Source: Mycolicibacterium pulveris
Lineage (GTDB): Bacteria > Actinomycetota > Actinomycetes > Mycobacteriales > Mycobacteriaceae
DNA: 64,000 nt
Direction: 5' to 3'
Assembly: GCF_010725725.1 (NCBI RefSeq)
Contig: NZ_AP022599.1
Coordinates: 186,001 to 250,000, forward strand
The notes under the pieces were generated by a model. That model searched no databases and was not told the DNA's origin. It saw nothing but the letters and a program-made list of their open reading frames with translations. The number at the start of each line of letters is the position of its first letter. Positions within the stretch are counted from its first letter, which is position 1. A program made the translations under genes and the position numbers. This document shows positions 51,380-59,888 of this stretch, in pieces.

Positions 51380-52297
51380 TTAGGCCTTGCCGATCACCGA
51401 CGTGCCGAACTCCTCGATGGTGTCGAGCACATGGGCCAGGCTGTCGCCGGGCAGGCCCACCTGCATCCAGGTGACCCCTAGGGCGGCAAGCTTTTCCAGG
51501 CCGGAAAGGTAGGCATCCGCGTTGAACCCGTCGGTGCCGGGTGTTCCGCCTTCGGGGTTGGTGAACGTGATGTCGATCGCGGAGAAGTCGCGGCCCGCCT
51601 CGTCGAAACGCCGACGCAGGTCGTCGATGCCCGCGGCCAGTCGGTCCGCGTCCATCTCCGCGGTGCGTGCCGTCTTGGCCAGCATGGCCGGCGCGGCGAA
51701 CGGGCACCAGCCGTCACCGAACTTCACGACGCGCCTGCGCGCGGCCGCGGTGTTGCCACCGATCCAGATCGGCGGGTGCGGGTCGGTCACCGGGCGCGGG
51801 TGCGCGATGATGCCCTCGGCGGTGAAGTGGCGGCCCTGATAGGAGAAGTCGTCGGTGGTCCAGATGCCCCGGATGACCTCCAACGCCTCTTCGAACAGCG
51901 CCGCGCGCTCGTCGAAGTCCACCCCGAGCGCCGAAAACTCCCGCTTGAGATAGCCCACACCGACCGCGAGCGTGAACCGGCCCTGCGACAGCAGGTCCAG
52001 CGTGGCGCCCGCCTTGGCCACCACGAACGGGTTGCGATACGGCAACACCACGATGTTGGGGATCAGCCGCAGTGTCGTCGTCGTGGCGGCGGCGAAACCC
52101 ATTGCCACGAACGGATCCACGGCGTCGTGCCCACCGGCCTGCAACCACCGCTCGGTGGGCGCCGGGTGGTCGGTGAACCCGAACCCGGAAAAGCCGGCCT
52201 TCTCGGCGGCGGCGGCGACCGCGGCGATGCCCGACCCAGTCACCAACTCCGGGTTGTAGGGATGGCTGTGCATCGGATGGGTGAACGTGAACCGCAT
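51380..52297 (-). CDS. LLM-class F420-dependent oxidoreductase
   Basis: A 305-aa luciferase-like enzyme: AAAEKAGFSGFGFTDHPAPT, TLRLIPNIVVLPYRNPFVVA, LDLLSQGRFTLAVGVGYLKR, EFSALGVDF and HPPIWIGGNTAAARRRVVKF. This subgroup (F420-dependent, TIGR03619-like) is expanded in mycobacteria; substrate unknown. ATG 52297 gives MRFTFTHPMHSHPYNP. It is divergent from another LLM gene across a 117-bp gap that holds a dyad. Confidence 0.87.
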   Translation of the reverse strand: MRFTFTHPMHSHPYNPELVTGSGIAAVAAAAEKAGFSGFGFTDHPAPTERWLQAGGHDAVDPFVAMGFAAATTTTLRLIPNIVVLPYRNPFVVAKAGATLDLLSQGRFTLAVGVGYLKREFSALGVDFDERAALFEEALEVIRGIWTTDDFSYQGRHFTAEGIIAHPRPVTDPHPPIWIGGNTAAARRRVVKFGDGWCPFAAPAMLAKTARTAEMDADRLAAGIDDLRRRFDEAGRDFSAIDITFTNPEGGTPGTDGFNADAYLSGLEKLAALGVTWMQVGLPGDSLAHVLDTIEEFGTSVIGKA

Positions 52298-52316
52298 AGA
52301 GGTGCTCCGCTCCAGA

Positions 52317-52342
52317 ACATTCTTCTCGATTTGTGAGAATGT
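52317..52342. promoter_or_regulatory. Dyad ACATTCT-N12-AGAATGT between divergent LLM genes
   Basis: Seven-base perfect arms are separated by 12 bases (TCTCGATTTGTG) in the short gap between two divergent LLM genes. This is a size and placement typical of a TetR-type operator. No second copy was seen, and no regulator gene adjoins it. Confidence 0.45.
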
Positions 52343-52414
52343 CGTTACCATGCGGGCAGCCGAATGTACAGCCCGCGCGCCACGCAGGCGACCAGAGGAT
52401 GGGAAACCGCGTCC

Positions 52415-53347
52415 ATGAGCAAGCCGGAGATCGGCGTGTATCTGCCCCAGATGGGCTTCACCTACGAGCAGATCGTCCACCGCACCCGGCGGTGCGAGCA
52501 GCTCGGCATCGACTCGGTGTGGCTCTACGACCACCTCTACGGACCCGGCGTGCTCGACTATCCGTCGCTGGAGGCCTGGACGTTGGCGACCGCGCTACTG
52601 GCCCACACCGAGCGCATCGACATCGGACATATGGTGCTGTGCAACCAGTTTCGCCATCCGGCGGTGTTGGCCAAGATGGCGACGACGCTCGATCACATCT
52701 CGGCGGGGCGGCTTCAGCTGGGCATCGGCAGCGGGTCGATCGAGGACGAGCACAACCGGGTCGGGCTGGACTGGGGGACGTTCCGCGACCGCTCCGAGCG
52801 GCTCGGCGAGACGCTGGAGATCCTGCATCAGGCGTTCGCGAACGAGGTGATCGACTTCGCCGGTAGGCATTTCACCGTGCGGGACATGCCGATCAAACCC
52901 GGTCCGACGCGCCGGCCGCGGCCCCCGATCGTCGTGGGCGGTGTCGGCGAGAAGTACACATTGCCGTTGGTGGCGCGCTACGCCGACGTGTGGAACGTGC
53001 CCACCTATGCGCTCGGCGAACTCGAACACAAGACCTCGGTGTTGCGCGTGATCTGCGAGAAAATCGGCCGCGATCCGTCGACGATCGTGCTCTCGGTCGA
53101 GGCGGTGATGGCGTTGGCGCCCGACGACGCGTCGCTGCCGTCGGTGCGTGGGCTGGCCGAAAAGCGTTTCGGGTTACCGGCGTTCGGGCTCAAGGAGGGC
53201 GGGCTGGTCGGCACGCCGCCCGCGATCGTCGACCGCCTGCACCAGCTGCGGGATCTCGGCTTCGGCCAGATCGTGCTGTTCACCCATGACCGCGGCTCCG
53301 ACGAAACGTTGGAGCTGCTTGCCAATGAGGTGATCGCGAACCTTTAG
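52415..53347 (+). CDS. LLM-class F420-dependent oxidoreductase
   Basis: A 310-aa luciferase-like protein: GVYLPQMGFTYEQIVHRTRR, CEQLGIDSVWLYDHLYGPGV, RIDIGHMVLCNQFRHPAVLA, LDHISAGRLQLGIGSGSIED, and RPPIVVGGVGEKYTLPLVAR. F420 use is inferred from the family. The substrate is unknown. Start ATG 52415; the Shine-Dalgarno sequence is weak. It converges on the acyl-CoA dehydrogenase gene, with stops overlapping by three bases (53344-53347). Confidence 0.87.
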   Translation: MSKPEIGVYLPQMGFTYEQIVHRTRRCEQLGIDSVWLYDHLYGPGVLDYPSLEAWTLATALLAHTERIDIGHMVLCNQFRHPAVLAKMATTLDHISAGRLQLGIGSGSIEDEHNRVGLDWGTFRDRSERLGETLEILHQAFANEVIDFAGRHFTVRDMPIKPGPTRRPRPPIVVGGVGEKYTLPLVARYADVWNVPTYALGELEHKTSVLRVICEKIGRDPSTIVLSVEAVMALAPDDASLPSVRGLAEKRFGLPAFGLKEGGLVGTPPAIVDRLHQLRDLGFGQIVLFTHDRGSDETLELLANEVIANL

Positions 53348-54513
53348 GCGGGCCGCTTGGCCGGCGGCGAATAGTTCGGGCGGCCCAGCCCCAGCGCGTG
53401 CTGGGCGATCATGTTGCGGAACACCTCCAGCGTGCCGCCGTAGATGCCGTTGGGACAGGCCAACCGGAACATGTACTCGGCTCCGCCGTCGTCGGCCGCG
53501 CCGTCGACGTCGGCGGGCAGCGCCGCGGCGGCGCCGAGAATGTCCATCAGATCCGGTGATACGTCACGCATCGTCTGCGCGATCGCAACCCGCCCGAACA
53601 TCTCCGGAGTGCTCGCCGCCGCTTCCATCCGGGCGATCGCGCGGCCGAGACGGTAGCGCACCGCGTCGTCGGGGCCGGCCACCGCGGCGATCCTGTCGAC
53701 CACCTCGGCGAACTGCAGCAGGTGCTCGCTCATCGTGGCCAGCTTCTGCAGGCCATCGGGGCCGCGTTCGACGGTGCCGTGCTCGGCGTTGAGCGCTTCG
53801 CGCAGCACCGCCCAGCCCCCGTTGACCTCGCCGATGCGATAGTGGTCGGGCACCCGGACGTCGCTGTAGTAGGTGACGTTGGTGCGGTCGCCGTCGACGG
53901 TGCGCAACGGCTGGATCTCCACCCCCGGGGTGTCCAGGGGCACCAGGAACATGGTCAGGCTCTGATGCTTGGGCGCGTCCGGGTCGGTGTTGGTGATCAG
54001 GAAGACGAACTGCGCGTTATGGGCGTTGGAGGTGAACATCTTGGAGCCGTTGATGATCCAGCTCGATCCGTCGGCCTCCCGCACCGCGCGCGTCTTGCAG
54101 GTCGCGACGTCCGAACCGCCTTCTGGCTCGGTGTAGCCCAGGCACAGCCGGTAATGCCCGGACAGCACTTTCGGCATCACCTCGTCGCGCAGTTCCTGCG
54201 ACCCGAACTGTTCGACGGCCCGGGCGACCATGGCCGTGGTGCCCCAGTGGTACCACGGGGTGTGCGCGCGCCCGATCTCCAACTCCCAGATACGCCGGCG
54301 CACGGCGCTGAAGCCGCCTTCGGACTCGGCTTTGAAGTCCGCGGCCAGCAGGCCGCGCGCCCCGAGCGCCAGATGCACGCCCTCGTCGAAGTTCTCACCG
54401 GTCTCGCGGTCGCGGCGGATGACGTCGTCGGTCACGAGGCTGCGCAGAAGATCACGCAGCTCGTCGCGGAACGCCCGGTCCTCGTCGGAGAGTTGCACGT
54501 GCGAGAAGTCCAC
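53344..54513 (-). CDS. Acyl-CoA dehydrogenase family protein
   Basis: A 389-aa flavoprotein: GYTEPEGGSDVATCKTRAVR (substrate/FAD loop), SSWIINGSKMFTSNAHNAQF, VFLITNTDPDAPKHQSLTMF, and a C-terminal YGGTLEVFRNMIAQHALGLG. It would introduce a double bond into an acyl-CoA, passing electrons to ETF. The sequence is the long-insert kind common in mycobacterial steroid and fatty-acid clusters, sometimes forming heteromers. GTG 54513 gives VDFSHVQLSDEDR; copy B of the dyad lies 10 bases upstream. Confidence 0.88.
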   Translation of the reverse strand: MDFSHVQLSDEDRAFRDELRDLLRSLVTDDVIRRDRETGENFDEGVHLALGARGLLAADFKAESEGGFSAVRRRIWELEIGRAHTPWYHWGTTAMVARAVEQFGSQELRDEVMPKVLSGHYRLCLGYTEPEGGSDVATCKTRAVREADGSSWIINGSKMFTSNAHNAQFVFLITNTDPDAPKHQSLTMFLVPLDTPGVEIQPLRTVDGDRTNVTYYSDVRVPDHYRIGEVNGGWAVLREALNAEHGTVERGPDGLQKLATMSEHLLQFAEVVDRIAAVAGPDDAVRYRLGRAIARMEAAASTPEMFGRVAIAQTMRDVSPDLMDILGAAAALPADVDGAADDGGAEYMFRLACPNGIYGGTLEVFRNMIAQHALGLGRPNYSPPAKRPA

Positions 54514-54522
54514 CTGAACACC

Positions 54523-54549
54523 GTGACATTTGCGCGCATTTTTGTAAAG
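54523..54549. promoter_or_regulatory. Dyad operator, copy B (GTGACA-N14-TGTAAAG)
   Basis: GTGACA at 54523-54528 and TGTAAAG at 54543-54549, again 14 bases apart. It sits between the acyl-CoA dehydrogenase start (left) and the SRPBCC gene (right), so one bound dimer could control both. Confidence 0.65.
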
Positions 54550-54583
54550 TATGCTGCGATCAGCAGCACAGAAGGGCGCCACC

Positions 54584-55057
54584 TTGGGAATCGTCACCAC
54601 GACGTCGGAAACCGCGTTCGCTCACCGGCCCGAGACGATCTATGACTTCGTCACCAACCCGGCCAACTGGACGAAGACCTATCCGGGCAGCGCGCACATC
54701 GGGGGCCTGCCCGAGGCGCTGCCGCTGAAGGTCGGTGACACGTGGACGGAGTCCGGGCCCGACGGGAACCGCATCTTCACCTGGCATCTGGCGATCGCCA
54801 TGCGCCCGACCATGTGGGTGTTCAACTCGGTCGGCCGCCTCGGCCACGACGCGGACGGCAACGGCGGTATGGACGGCCGCATCACGGTGCAGTACCACTT
54901 CACCCAACCCGGCGCCGACATCACGTTGTTCACCAGGACCATGACGATCGAGGCCTACAAGCACGCGCCGTTGCCCGACGGATTCTTCCGGACGGTCAAC
55001 CCCGCGCACATCGATGCCTACCACGCCGCGGTGGCTAGGGAACTCAACGGGTCCTGA
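54584..55057 (+). CDS. SRPBCC (START-like) family protein
   Basis: A protein of about 157 aa with the helix-grip fold: TTTSETAFAHRPETIYDFVT, NPANWTKTYPGSAHIGGLPE, PLKVGDTWTESGPDGNRIFT and a long C-terminal helix NPAHIDAYHAAVARELNGS. Such proteins bind hydrophobic ligands or act as cyclases. TTG 54584 has AAGGG upstream at a normal distance; an ATG at 54551 directly abuts the operator-like dyad. The 3' end overlaps the opposite hydrolase gene by 14 bases. Confidence 0.78.
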   Translation: MGIVTTTSETAFAHRPETIYDFVTNPANWTKTYPGSAHIGGLPEALPLKVGDTWTESGPDGNRIFTWHLAIAMRPTMWVFNSVGRLGHDADGNGGMDGRITVQYHFTQPGADITLFTRTMTIEAYKHAPLPDGFFRTVNPAHIDAYHAAVARELNGS

Positions 55058-55976
55058 CGTCGGCGTCGCCGTGCAGTGCCCTGCCCAGCGCGGCGCCCTG
55101 AAGCGCGAACAGCTGCTCGCTGACCTCCCACTGCGGCACCAGCGAGTCGAATCCGTGACACGTGCCCCCGTAGACGTGCAAATCGGTCGACACCCCCGCG
55201 CGCATCAACCGTGTGGCGTAGGCGATCGCTTCGTCGCGCAACGGGTCGAGCTCGGAGCAGGTGACCAATGCCCGTGGCGCAGCGGACAACTCGGTGGCCC
55301 GCGCCGGAGCGGCATCATCGGTCGCCTGCCGGCCCGCCAGGTAGTGGCGCCACATCGTCGCCGCGGCCGGCCCGTCGAAACCGGGGGTGGTGTCGAACTC
55401 CTGCTTCGACGCGGTGGGCCGGTCGTCGAGCACCGGTTGATGCAGCAGCTGAAACAGCACGGGCGGTGCCGCTTTGGCAGCGGCGCGCTGGGCCAGCCGC
55501 GCCGCCAGCGCGCCACCGGCGCTGCTGCCCGCCACCGCCAGCCGATCCGGGTCGATCCCGAGTTCAGCCGCATCGGCCGCCATGCCGTCGAGCACGGCCG
55601 TCACGTCGTGGAGCGCGGCAGGATAGGGGTGCTCGGGCGCCAACCGGTAGTCGACGGAGATCACCGTGCAGCGGCCAAGCCTGGCGAACTCCACGCACTG
55701 CCGGTGGTCGGTGTCGAGGTTTCCCAGCACGAAAGCCCCCGAGTGGCAGTACAGCACCGCGGGAGCCGGTGACGCGGCGCCACGATAGATCCGCACCGGA
55801 ACCGAAGCCACCACGCGGTCCTCGATCTGTACGCCCGCGGTGCCCACCCCGCACGCAGCTTCGGCGCGGCGCTGGTTCAACGAGTCCCGCACCGCGCCGA
55901 GCACGTCCGGTGACAGATCGGTGCGGGCCTCGGCGAGGTGGCGAAGCGCGGGATCCAGACGCGCGACGAAGCTCAT
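55044..55976 (-). CDS. HSL-type alpha/beta hydrolase (esterase/lactonase)
   Basis: A 310-aa hormone-sensitive-lipase-family esterase. The oxyanion motif is AVLYCHSGAFVLGNLDTDHR (H-S-G-A in place of the usual HGGG), the nucleophile is in LAVAGSSAGGALAARLAQRA, and Asp/His are in VTCSELDPLRDEAIAYA and VYGGTCHGFD. Last gene of the seven-gene operon, overlapping the monooxygenase stop by ATGA, it would hydrolyse the ester or lactone made by the Baeyer-Villiger enzyme. Confidence 0.88.
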   Translation of the reverse strand: MSFVARLDPALRHLAEARTDLSPDVLGAVRDSLNQRRAEAACGVGTAGVQIEDRVVASVPVRIYRGAASPAPAVLYCHSGAFVLGNLDTDHRQCVEFARLGRCTVISVDYRLAPEHPYPAALHDVTAVLDGMAADAAELGIDPDRLAVAGSSAGGALAARLAQRAAAKAAPPVLFQLLHQPVLDDRPTASKQEFDTTPGFDGPAAATMWRHYLAGRQATDDAAPARATELSAAPRALVTCSELDPLRDEAIAYATRLMRAGVSTDLHVYGGTCHGFDSLVPQWEVSEQLFALQGAALGRALHGDADVRTR

Positions 55977-57475
55977 GGTCTAGCCGTCGTGTGCGCCTCG
56001 CGGGCCGCGGCTTGGGAGTGCGCAGGCGGATCGAATGTGTAGTCGGCGGGCCGGAAGCGGCGCGTCATCGCCCAGAACGCCCGCGCGCTGCGCGGCCACT
56101 GGGTCACCACCCGCCCGTTGGGGGCGCGGAAGTAGTTGCTGCACCGGGTGAGCCACACCGTACCCTGCATCCAATCGTCGATCTTGGCGAGGAACGCGGC
56201 CATGGTCGACGGCCGCACCGCCACATACGATTTGCCTTTGCGCCGCATGTACTTGAGCGCGCGGACCACATAGTGAGCCTGGGCCTCGAGAATGAAGATG
56301 ACGCTGTTGGAGCCGACGTTGGTATTGGGGCCGTAGAGCATGAAGAAGTTCGGGAAGCCCGGGACGGTCATGCCCAGATAGGCGTGCGCCCCGTCGCGCC
56401 ACCTGTGCCGCAGCGTCTCTCCGTGCTCGCCCACGACTTCGATCTGGCCCAGGTAATCGGCGGCCGCGTAACCCGTCGCGCACAACACCACGTCGACGTC
56501 GAGTTCGGTGCCGTCCTCGGTGACCAGGCTTCGCGCGCGCAGCGCCCGCGCGGGGCTGGCGATCACCTCGACGTGCGGGCGGGTCAACGTCTGCAGGTAG
56601 TCGGTGGCGAACACCAGCCGCTTACAGCCGAGCGGGTGATCGGGGGTCAGCTTCGCCCGAAGTTCGGCGTCGGGCACCGTCGCCTCCAGGGTCCGCAGCG
56701 CGATGTCCCGAAATTCCTGGGTCTTGTCGCTGCCGTGCTCGATGACGGAGATGTTGGCCTCGCTACGCAGCCACAACCTGGTGCGGTAGATCTTCTTGGC
56801 GAACGGGATGTGGCGAAAGACCCACTTCTCGCGTTCGGAGTAGGGCCGGTCGGGTTTGGGCAGCACCCACGTCGGCGAGCGTTGCACCGAATACACCTTC
56901 TTGGCCACCTTCGCGACTTCGGGAATCAGTTGTGACGCGGTGGATCCGGTACCCAAAACGGCCACCCGGGCGCCGGTGAGGTCCACCGAATGGTCCCACC
57001 GGGCGGTGTGCATCAGCGTTCCGGCGAACGGCTCCTCTTCGACCAGGTCGGGCAGCAGCGGCCGGGTGAACAGCCCCACCGCCGACACCACGACGTCGAA
57101 GTCGTACGTGGCACCGTCGGCGTCGGTGAGCCGCCATTTGGTGGTCTGGGTGTCCCAGTGCGCCGCGACGATCTCGGTGTGCAGCCGCAGGTTGGGTTCG
57201 AGCTCGTAACGGCGCGCGCAGTTCTCGAAGTACTCGAGGATCTCCGGCTGCTCGGACCACAACCGCGACCAGTCAGCGTTCAGGTCGAAGGAGTAGGAGT
57301 ACAGGTGCGACTTGACGTCGCACGCCAGCCCCGGATAGGTGTTGATCCGCCAGGTGCCGCCGACGCCGTCTTCGCGGTCGAAGATCGTGAAATCCCGAAA
57401 GCCCGCCTTGCGCAGAAAGATTCCCAGCGCCAGACCACCGGGACCGGCGCCGATGATGCCGATCGAGGGGTTCAT
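55973..57475 (-). CDS. Flavin-containing Baeyer-Villiger-type monooxygenase
   Basis: A 500-aa flavoprotein. FAD motif IGIIGAGPGGLALGIFLRKA; the BVMO fingerprint F-x-G-x-x-x-H-x-x-x-W appears as FAGTLMHTARWDHS; the NADPH motif is ARVAVLGTGSTASQLIPEVA; and FMLYGPNTNVGSNSVIFILE is the usual C-terminal segment. It should insert oxygen next to a carbonyl, giving an ester or lactone. ATG 57475 overlaps the SDR stop (ATGA), better than the ATG at 57490. It is coupled at its 3' end to the hydrolase gene. Confidence 0.92.
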   Translation of the reverse strand: MNPSIGIIGAGPGGLALGIFLRKAGFRDFTIFDREDGVGGTWRINTYPGLACDVKSHLYSYSFDLNADWSRLWSEQPEILEYFENCARRYELEPNLRLHTEIVAAHWDTQTTKWRLTDADGATYDFDVVVSAVGLFTRPLLPDLVEEEPFAGTLMHTARWDHSVDLTGARVAVLGTGSTASQLIPEVAKVAKKVYSVQRSPTWVLPKPDRPYSEREKWVFRHIPFAKKIYRTRLWLRSEANISVIEHGSDKTQEFRDIALRTLEATVPDAELRAKLTPDHPLGCKRLVFATDYLQTLTRPHVEVIASPARALRARSLVTEDGTELDVDVVLCATGYAAADYLGQIEVVGEHGETLRHRWRDGAHAYLGMTVPGFPNFFMLYGPNTNVGSNSVIFILEAQAHYVVRALKYMRRKGKSYVAVRPSTMAAFLAKIDDWMQGTVWLTRCSNYFRAPNGRVVTQWPRSARAFWAMTRRFRPADYTFDPPAHSQAAAREAHTTARP

Positions 57476-58179
57476 CCGATGCGCAGACATTGTCCTCCGT
57501 CCACGACGAGCTCGCTTCCCGTGATGAACGACGCGCGGTCGGAGACCAAGAACACGACCGCGTCGGCCACTTCGACGGGCCGGCCCAGCCGCCCGAACGA
57601 CGCGCTCAGCCTGCTCTGGGTCGCGCCGTCGAGCATCGGTGTCGCGATCGGCCCGGGAAACACCGCGTTCACCCGGATGTCGTCGCGGGCCAGTTCGGCG
57701 GCGGCGATCTGGGTGAGCCCGCGCAACGCCCATTTGGAGGAGCCGTAGGCCGCGTGGTTCGGGAACGCGCGTATCGCGCCGGTGCTGCAGGTGTTCACGA
57801 TCGCCGCCCCCTCGGCTGCCCGTAGTTGCGCGAGCGCGGCCTGGATGCCCAAGAACGGGCCCAGGCAGTTGACCCGCCAACTGTTTTCGAAGCCCTTGGC
57901 GGTCTCGTCGGCCAATGCGGCCCGGTGCAGCACCCCGGCGTTGTTCACCAGCGTGGTCAGCCGGCCGAACCGGGCGACGGTCGCGTCGACGGCCCTCCGC
58001 CACTGCTGTTCGGACGTCACGTCCAGCGTGAGTGCGAGAACGCCGTCGTCCTGTGCCTCGACGTCGAGCACGTCGCAGGCGGCGACGAGGAACCCGTCGG
58101 CGCGCAGCCGCGACACGATCGCCGCGCCCTGGCCGCGCGCGGCGCCGGTGACCAACGCGACCCGGTCGGCCGTCGTCAT
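57472..58179 (-). CDS. Short-chain dehydrogenase/reductase
   Basis: A 235-aa SDR: VALVTGAARGQGAAIVSRLR (cofactor loop), TTLVNNAGVLHRAALADETA, and active site YGSSKWALRGLTQIAAAELA with the catalytic Ser in NTCSTGAIRA. C-terminus VVDGGQCLRIG. In the operon it may oxidise a ring alcohol to a ketone, sharing the job with the MDR-type dehydrogenase. ATG 58179 overlaps the HpcH/HpaI stop by ATGA. Confidence 0.9.
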   Translation of the reverse strand: MTTADRVALVTGAARGQGAAIVSRLRADGFLVAACDVLDVEAQDDGVLALTLDVTSEQQWRRAVDATVARFGRLTTLVNNAGVLHRAALADETAKGFENSWRVNCLGPFLGIQAALAQLRAAEGAAIVNTCSTGAIRAFPNHAAYGSSKWALRGLTQIAAAELARDDIRVNAVFPGPIATPMLDGATQSRLSASFGRLGRPVEVADAVVFLVSDRASFITGSELVVDGGQCLRIG

Positions 58180-58922
58180 CGCGCCTCCCGGAGGTAGTCG
58201 GCGGCGCCACGGCGCAGCGCCTGCGACTCCGAAGCCAGCGTGAGCATCCGGAACCCAATCTGCGCCATGTCTTTCGCCGATGCGGACGCGCCGGCGTGGA
58301 TGCCGGTGATGAGCCCGGCGGCCGCGGCGGTGGCGTGGATCCGGGTGATGGCGTCGCGCACCGCGGGCGCGGTCCACGCCTCCGCGGGGCCGTGGCCGAG
58401 GGAGAGCGCCAGGTCCGCGGGGCCCACGTAGATTCCGGAAAGACCCGCAACGGCGCAGATCTCGTCGAGCGCCGAGAGCCCCCGCGCGGTCTCGATCATG
58501 GCGAGCACGGTCACCCGTGCCTCGTGCGCGGCGGGTTCCCGTCCGAGGCCGGCGCGCAGCGGACCATAGCTGCGCACCCCAGCGGGTGCGTACCGGGTGG
58601 CGGCGACGGCCGCCGCGGCCTGCTCGGCCGACTCGATCATCGCGACGATCACGGCGTCGGCGCCGGCGTCGAGCACCCGGCCGATCGGTGCGGGATCCGC
58701 CGACGGCAGCCGCACGGCCGTGCCGATCGGCACGTGCTCGAGCCTGCGCAACAACAGGGCGACGTCGGCGTCGTCGAGATACCCGTGCTGGACGTCGAAT
58801 CCGACGTAGTCGTAGCCGGCCTGGGCGAACTCCTCGGGGCCGATGATGGTCGGGCCCACCACCCAGCCGCCCCACACCTGTTCCTTGGCGGCCAATGCCT
58901 GCTGCAGCCTGCTGGACGTCAC
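58176..58922 (-). CDS. HpcH/HpaI-family aldolase
   Basis: A 248-aa class II aldolase/citrate-lyase-like barrel: VGPTIIGPEEFAQAGYDYVG, FDVQHGYLDDADVALLLRRL, AVRLPSADPAPIGRVLDAGA, and VLAMIETARGLSALDEICAV with ISGI-type GIYVGPADLALSLGHG (metal and substrate residues). It should cleave a hydroxy-keto acid to pyruvate or a related acid and an aldehyde. GTG 58922 overlaps the upstream dehydrogenase stop (GTGA). Its presence suggests ring-opened intermediates go to central metabolism here. Confidence 0.9.
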   Translation of the reverse strand: MTSSRLQQALAAKEQVWGGWVVGPTIIGPEEFAQAGYDYVGFDVQHGYLDDADVALLLRRLEHVPIGTAVRLPSADPAPIGRVLDAGADAVIVAMIESAEQAAAAVAATRYAPAGVRSYGPLRAGLGREPAAHEARVTVLAMIETARGLSALDEICAVAGLSGIYVGPADLALSLGHGPAEAWTAPAVRDAITRIHATAAAAGLITGIHAGASASAKDMAQIGFRMLTLASESQALRRGAADYLREAR

Positions 58923-59887
58923 TCGACGATCGCTATCTTGATGCGCTCGGGCGCGGGACGGCACGCCAGCTCGAAGGCCTCCTGAACCTCGTCGACACCG
59001 AACGTGTGGGTGACGTAGGCCGGCAGCAGGTGGGGATGCTGTCGGGCGAACTCGTCTGCGGCGCTGAGCATTCGACGCCGGTCCAGGGTCACCCCCGACT
59101 TCAGGGTCAAGTTGTTGCGCAGCATGGTGCGCATGCTGATCGGATAGCTGTCGTCGTCAGGCACCCCGAAGTAGAACACGGTGCCGCCCGGTGCGGCCGC
59201 CTCGATCGCGTGGCCGAGCGTGGCGACCTGGTGGCCGACGGCCTCGATCACGACGTCGGGCCGGTCGCCGGGCGTGAGGTGGCTGACCCACCGGTCACTG
59301 GTGGCGCGCACGATGGTGTCGACACCGAACTGCTGGCCGATGCCGTCCCGGTCGACGGGGTCGATGCCGGTCACCCGGCGTGCTCCGAAAGCCTTTGCCA
59401 CATAGGAGAACAGCAGACCGATGGACCCTTGGCCGATGACCGCGACGTGACGGCCCCGCAGCGCTCCGATCTGCTCGACCGCGTAGAGCACACAGGCCAG
59501 TGGTTGCAGGGCCACCGCGTGCTGGGGGCTCAGCGCCGGGTCGTACGGGGCCAACCCGTCGCCGTCGGCCACCACATGCTGCATCAGGCCGTCGAAGCCC
59601 GATGCCCAGCCCACGACGGGATCGCCGATGCCGTGGCTGCGATGCCGGCTGGCCACCACCTCGCCGACGACCTCGTGGACCGGGAAGCCGGCCATCTCGG
59701 CGGCGCGCTGCCCCGCGTCGCCGGGGATCTTGCCGCGCACGCCGCGAAACGGCGGTAGATCGCTGCCGCACACCCCCGCCGCCCGGAACCTCAGCAGCAC
59801 CTGACGGTCACCGAGCGACTCCGGGGAGATCTCGGCGATGTCCTGTCGCTCAAAGGTATACGGCGCCACCAATCGGTATGACCACAC
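58919..59887 (-). CDS. MDR-type alcohol dehydrogenase
   Basis: A 322-aa medium-chain dehydrogenase: VLLRFRAAGVCGSDLPPFRG (Zn ligand Cys), VHEVVGEVVASRHRSHGIGD, and Rossmann motif HVAVIGQGSIGLLFSYVAKA with VTGIDPVDRDGIGQQFG. The four-cysteine structural zinc loop of classic ADHs is not visible. It would oxidise the alcohol made by the P450. GTG 59887 starts two bases after the P450 stop, so the genes are close-packed. It is a likely partner of the P450 product. Confidence 0.88.
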   Translation of the reverse strand: MWSYRLVAPYTFERQDIAEISPESLGDRQVLLRFRAAGVCGSDLPPFRGVRGKIPGDAGQRAAEMAGFPVHEVVGEVVASRHRSHGIGDPVVGWASGFDGLMQHVVADGDGLAPYDPALSPQHAVALQPLACVLYAVEQIGALRGRHVAVIGQGSIGLLFSYVAKAFGARRVTGIDPVDRDGIGQQFGVDTIVRATSDRWVSHLTPGDRPDVVIEAVGHQVATLGHAIEAAAPGGTVFYFGVPDDDSYPISMRTMLRNNLTLKSGVTLDRRRMLSAADEFARQHPHLLPAYVTHTFGVDEVQEAFELACRPAPERIKIAIVE

Positions 59888-59888
59888 G

